DNA of 40,873 nucleotides, taken from assembly GCA_020445565.1 (NCBI GenBank), contig JAGRGI010000025.1, forward strand, positions 1 through 40,873. The letters are read 5' to 3'. Every line of letters starts with the position of its first letter. Position 1 is the first letter of the stretch. A program made the translations under genes and the position numbers. Below the pieces are notes generated by a model. That model was given only the letters and a program-made list of their open reading frames with translations. It searched no databases and had not been told where the DNA came from. The stretch is from Chromatiales bacterium. Its GTDB lineage: Bacteria > Pseudomonadota > Gammaproteobacteria > JAGRCI01. Shown here in pieces: positions 38,296-40,873 of the stretch.

Positions 38296-40599
38296 TCAGC
38301 CGCGCGCTCCGCCGGAATAGGTGATCAAGGAACCACTCGCGGTGTTGCCACTACTACCGGTGATCTTGCTCACCGGTTCAGGCACCCGCTCATCCCGGCG
38401 CATAGTGGCGGCAGGCATTACCGACCCTACGGAGCCCCGTCGGGTAGGATTTCGCCCAAAGGACGACATACCCTCGGTACCGGTGACCCGGTCTCCACGA
38501 TCCCAGTCGTCGCCGGTGATCTTGGTGCCCGCATCCATACCCTCGCCGGTGATACGCGACTTGACTCGGCCATTTACCTCATCTGCCGTTTCGGGCAGTG
38601 GATGGACCACGCTGATGGAATCGCTGCCGAAACGGGCCTCTTCGGTTCCCGTGACCTTACCGGCGGCCATGCCGAACGGCCCGGTGATTTGCCCCATCTC
38701 GTAACTGGAACCGGTCACGCGTGACGGATGCGCCGGAGCCTGGGCCGCATGGGAGGGAGGCTCGACACTGAAATCTCCCCAGGCCGCCGCCTCCAGAGGT
38801 TGCGGAAAATCAGGGCTACCGGGTTCGGCCGCCGTGGCCGGGCAGGCTTCGGCGACCTGGTCGGCACCGACATAGGGCGTCCCACTGACGGCTTCACAAG
38901 CCCCCTTGCGGTCACCGGTCATCTTCCCGCCCACGGCAGGCTGAATTCCGGTCATGGGTGCGCCGAACTTGCGCAGGCTGGGTTGCATGCGCTGCGTGGC
39001 CTGCTTGGCAACGGGGGCCTCGCAATAGGTCTGGTACTGTTCACTGCCGGCATACGGGGTCCCTGTAATGGATTTGCAGGTACCCGGTTCGTCGCCGGTG
39101 ACGCGACTTGAACGGCCGGTCATCGTGCCCGTGACGATCTCGCCGCCCAGCGTACGGGAGGCACCCACCTTGCGGTCCTTCGGCGCCGGCGTGGCCGGGC
39201 AGAATTCCGCGTACTGCTCCTTGCCGACGTAGTCATCGCCGGTGATGTTGCGGCAACTGCCGGATTCGTCTCCGGTCATCTTCTTGCTGCGGCCAACCAT
39301 GGTCCCAGTGACATCGCCGCCACGAAGGGTCTTACCGGCGCCGACCTTGGGCGGCGCGCCGGCCGGGCCGCTTTGCATGTATTGCGAGCCGGTGATCTGA
39401 CGATCCGCGCCCTGCTCGCCTCCGGTGACATTAGCGAATCGGCCTACGCTGTCGCCGGTGACCGAGCGTCCCTTGCTGGTCTCGACGGCCATGACCTTGG
39501 CCGGCCTAGGCTCAGGGCTGACACCGCAATAGGCTTGCGCCTGCTCTGGGCTGACATATTCCGTACCGGTGACACGCTTGCAGGTACCGGGCTCGTCACC
39601 GGTCACTTTATTGCTGCGCCCGACCTCGTTTCCCGTGACCTTGTTGCCATGCCCGGTAGGGCTGACACCGCCTCGGCGCTGAGCCTTGGCAGGCTCGGTT
39701 TGACAGAATTCACGGAAAATGTCGGCCCCCATGTACTCGGTGCCGGTAATAGCGCGACAGGTGCTTGCCTCGTCACCCGTCACCGCCTTGTCGCGCCCGA
39801 CCATGGTGCCGGTAACGGTCTGGCCATGGCTGGTTTCGCTGGCACCGACTTTCCAAGGAGCATCTTGGGCAGCACCGGGGTTGGCCTCGCCGGACTTACG
39901 CTGACGTCCCGTGGGCCGGACCTTCTTCTGTCCGGCGCTACCGCGCTTACTACGCTGTTCACGCAACGCCCTGGCCAGATCGCGACCGGACAGATTGGGG
40001 TTGGCAGCGCGGGCGGTCTGCGCCTGAGACAATCCGGCAGCACTCAATCCCGCCTTGCCACGGCTCGACTGAGCCTGACGCCTCGCCAAGGCGGCCGCCT
40101 TGCTGGGATTGATGGACGCCTCCACACGCTTCATAGTGCGCGACTTTGCCCGCGAGCCGGCCGAAGACTCGGACCGAGCCACACTCCCCGCCGCGCGCTC
40201 CCTGTTTCCCTTGCAACCACAGCCACAGCCGCCCTCACGCTTCGATTCCGTTTGGCTGGGCGCAACAACGACCGGTTTTGCCTCCGGGGCGACCCGAACC
40301 CTGTCCTTGCTGGTGTACGCCTGCTTGCCACGGCTCGAGAGTGCCTGACGACGCGCCAGAGATGCCGTCCTGGCGGAACTGCCGCTGGTCGCCATGGCCG
40401 GGCGATAGCTCGCAGCGGGCCTGGCGACACGCGCCGGAGCCGAAGCGGGCGCAGGCGATGGAGCGGACACGGCACTGACCACGGGCGGGGTCTGGGACTT
40501 ACCCTTGATCGCCGCTTTTCCACCACTCGAAAGGGCCTGTCGTCTGGCCAGGGCCAGCTCCCTTCCACGGTTCTTCGTTGTCATTGCACTTCGTGCCAT
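38296..40599 (-). CDS. csoS2: Carboxysome scaffold protein CsoS2
   Basis: A 767-residue disordered scaffold linking RuBisCO to shell. The N-domain has RuBisCO-binding repeats: LARRQALSSGGKAAIKG, LARRQALSSRGKQAYTS, LARRQAQSSRGKAGLSA, and a weaker DLARALREQRSKRG. The middle region has about six repeats with the VTGT..G...VTG.E...C..ITGTEY pattern, each with paired Cys in most copies. The C-domain (from VTGSSYEMGQITGPFG) should bind the shell and ends GSLITYSGGARG. The ATG at 40599 follows GGAGAAGACA; MTT at 40584 is an alternative. A full-length (CsoS2B-type) protein is predicted. Whether a programmed frameshift also gives a short form cannot be decided by eye. Confidence 0.95.
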   Translation of the reverse strand: MARSAMTTKNRGRELALARRQALSSGGKAAIKGKSQTPPVVSAVSAPSPAPASAPARVARPAASYRPAMATSGSSARTASLARRQALSSRGKQAYTSKDRVRVAPEAKPVVVAPSQTESKREGGCGCGCKGNRERAAGSVARSESSAGSRAKSRTMKRVEASINPSKAAALARRQAQSSRGKAGLSAAGLSQAQTARAANPNLSGRDLARALREQRSKRGSAGQKKVRPTGRQRKSGEANPGAAQDAPWKVGASETSHGQTVTGTMVGRDKAVTGDEASTCRAITGTEYMGADIFREFCQTEPAKAQRRGGVSPTGHGNKVTGNEVGRSNKVTGDEPGTCKRVTGTEYVSPEQAQAYCGVSPEPRPAKVMAVETSKGRSVTGDSVGRFANVTGGEQGADRQITGSQYMQSGPAGAPPKVGAGKTLRGGDVTGTMVGRSKKMTGDESGSCRNITGDDYVGKEQYAEFCPATPAPKDRKVGASRTLGGEIVTGTMTGRSSRVTGDEPGTCKSITGTPYAGSEQYQTYCEAPVAKQATQRMQPSLRKFGAPMTGIQPAVGGKMTGDRKGACEAVSGTPYVGADQVAEACPATAAEPGSPDFPQPLEAAAWGDFSVEPPSHAAQAPAHPSRVTGSSYEMGQITGPFGMAAGKVTGTEEARFGSDSISVVHPLPETADEVNGRVKSRITGEGMDAGTKITGDDWDRGDRVTGTEGMSSFGRNPTRRGSVGSVMPAATMRRDERVPEPVSKITGSSGNTASGSLITYSGGARG

Positions 40600-40664
40600 T
40601 GTCTTCTCCGCTTCATTCACCTGTGCCTGAGCACGGCCGCAGCCGACCGTTGGCTTGAAGGTTC

Positions 40665-40873
40665 TCAGGCCCGCCCTTCGTAGACCACGAAACATACTCC
40701 CTGACTCTGGGTGTAGTTGTCGTAGCCAATCAGACGGATATGGTGGTCGGGATAGGCTCGCCGGCAGGATTCGAGTTCAGCGACCACGTTGTTGAGATCC
40801 TGCTCGCCAAAGAAAGGCAGCTTCCACATCGTCCAGTAATGATTGAAGGAGCGGCTCGGATGCTCGTGCTCGA
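40665..40873 (-). CDS. cbbS: RuBisCO small subunit CbbS, C-terminal part
   Basis: The last 68 codons of the form IA small subunit run from the window edge to the stop at 40665. Conserved features are [50 protein letters not shown] and the end EGRA. The gene continues beyond the window, with cbbL expected next. It is the start of the cso operon seen here, 65 bases ahead of csoS2. It serves as an internal comparison for the divergent small-subunit-like protein at 30868. Confidence 0.95.
   Translation of the reverse strand, partial: EHEHPSRSFNHYWTMWKLPFFGEQDLNNVVAELESCRRAYPDHHIRLIGYDNYTQSQGVCFVVYEGRA

Noticed and set aside
39373-40683. 436-codon open frame antisense to csoS2
   Set aside because: A shadow of the repetitive, GC-rich csoS2 gene. 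Composition is non-protein-like and csoS2 itself is unmistakable.

Overview
The window looks like chromosomal DNA of a GC-rich, chemolithoautotrophic gammaproteobacterium, probably a sulfur oxidiser of the Chromatiales/Ectothiorhodospiraceae type. Three things point that way. An alpha-carboxysome (cso) operon fills the right-hand quarter. c-type cytochromes are abundant. The order polA - engB - cytochrome c - cytochrome c4 - dsbA is one I recall from Pseudomonas and relatives. No rRNA or tRNA gene and no CRISPR array was seen. The genus is not identified.

Layout. 1-2656 is a complete IS21-family element (istA, istB, multiple 23-bp terminal repeats) that has cut off the 5' end of an RND/MMPL-type exporter gene (2657-2806). 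That remnant is divergent from a TetR/NemR-like repressor with two operator-like boxes. 3561-6169 holds an SDR enzyme lacking the catalytic lysine, a membrane protein whose ribosome binding site lies in a perfect hairpin, and a divergent AraC regulator. 6379-12007 is a tight signalling operon: a small TTG-start protein, a double V4R-domain sensor, a 1051-residue hybrid histidine kinase and a receiver-GGDEF diguanylate cyclase.

12152-28702 is housekeeping: typA, pip, dtd, a TRAP transporter pair without its binding protein, a DnaA-box cluster, a DUF2782 protein, a LOG-family protein, polA, a probable small RNA in the Spot 42/ErsA position, engB, three cytochromes c, dsbA, rep and a PqiC-like lipoprotein. 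28699-30493 carries an Fe(II)/2-oxoglutarate dioxygenase and two unrecognised genes.

30494-40873 is a carboxysome supercluster. On the minus strand, reading inward from the right edge: cbbS (partial), csoS2, csoSCA, csoS4A, csoS4B, csoS1A/C-like, csoS1B-like, a ferritin-like protein, acRAF, mcdA, mcdB and cbbR. On the plus strand, convergent with cbbR: a stand-alone RuBisCO-small-subunit-like protein, csoS1D and a Nudix hydrolase. Together these encode RuBisCO, scaffold, shell, carbonic anhydrase, assembly factor, positioning system and regulator.

The most interesting spot is 30494-31185. There a divergent, cysteine-rich, RbcS-like small protein is preceded by a long untranslated region. The last 104 bases of that region fold on paper into nested helices that cover both the Shine-Dalgarno sequence and the start codon. 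This looks like an RNA-regulated accessory protein of the alpha-carboxysome. I do not know of a description of it, but no database search was possible.
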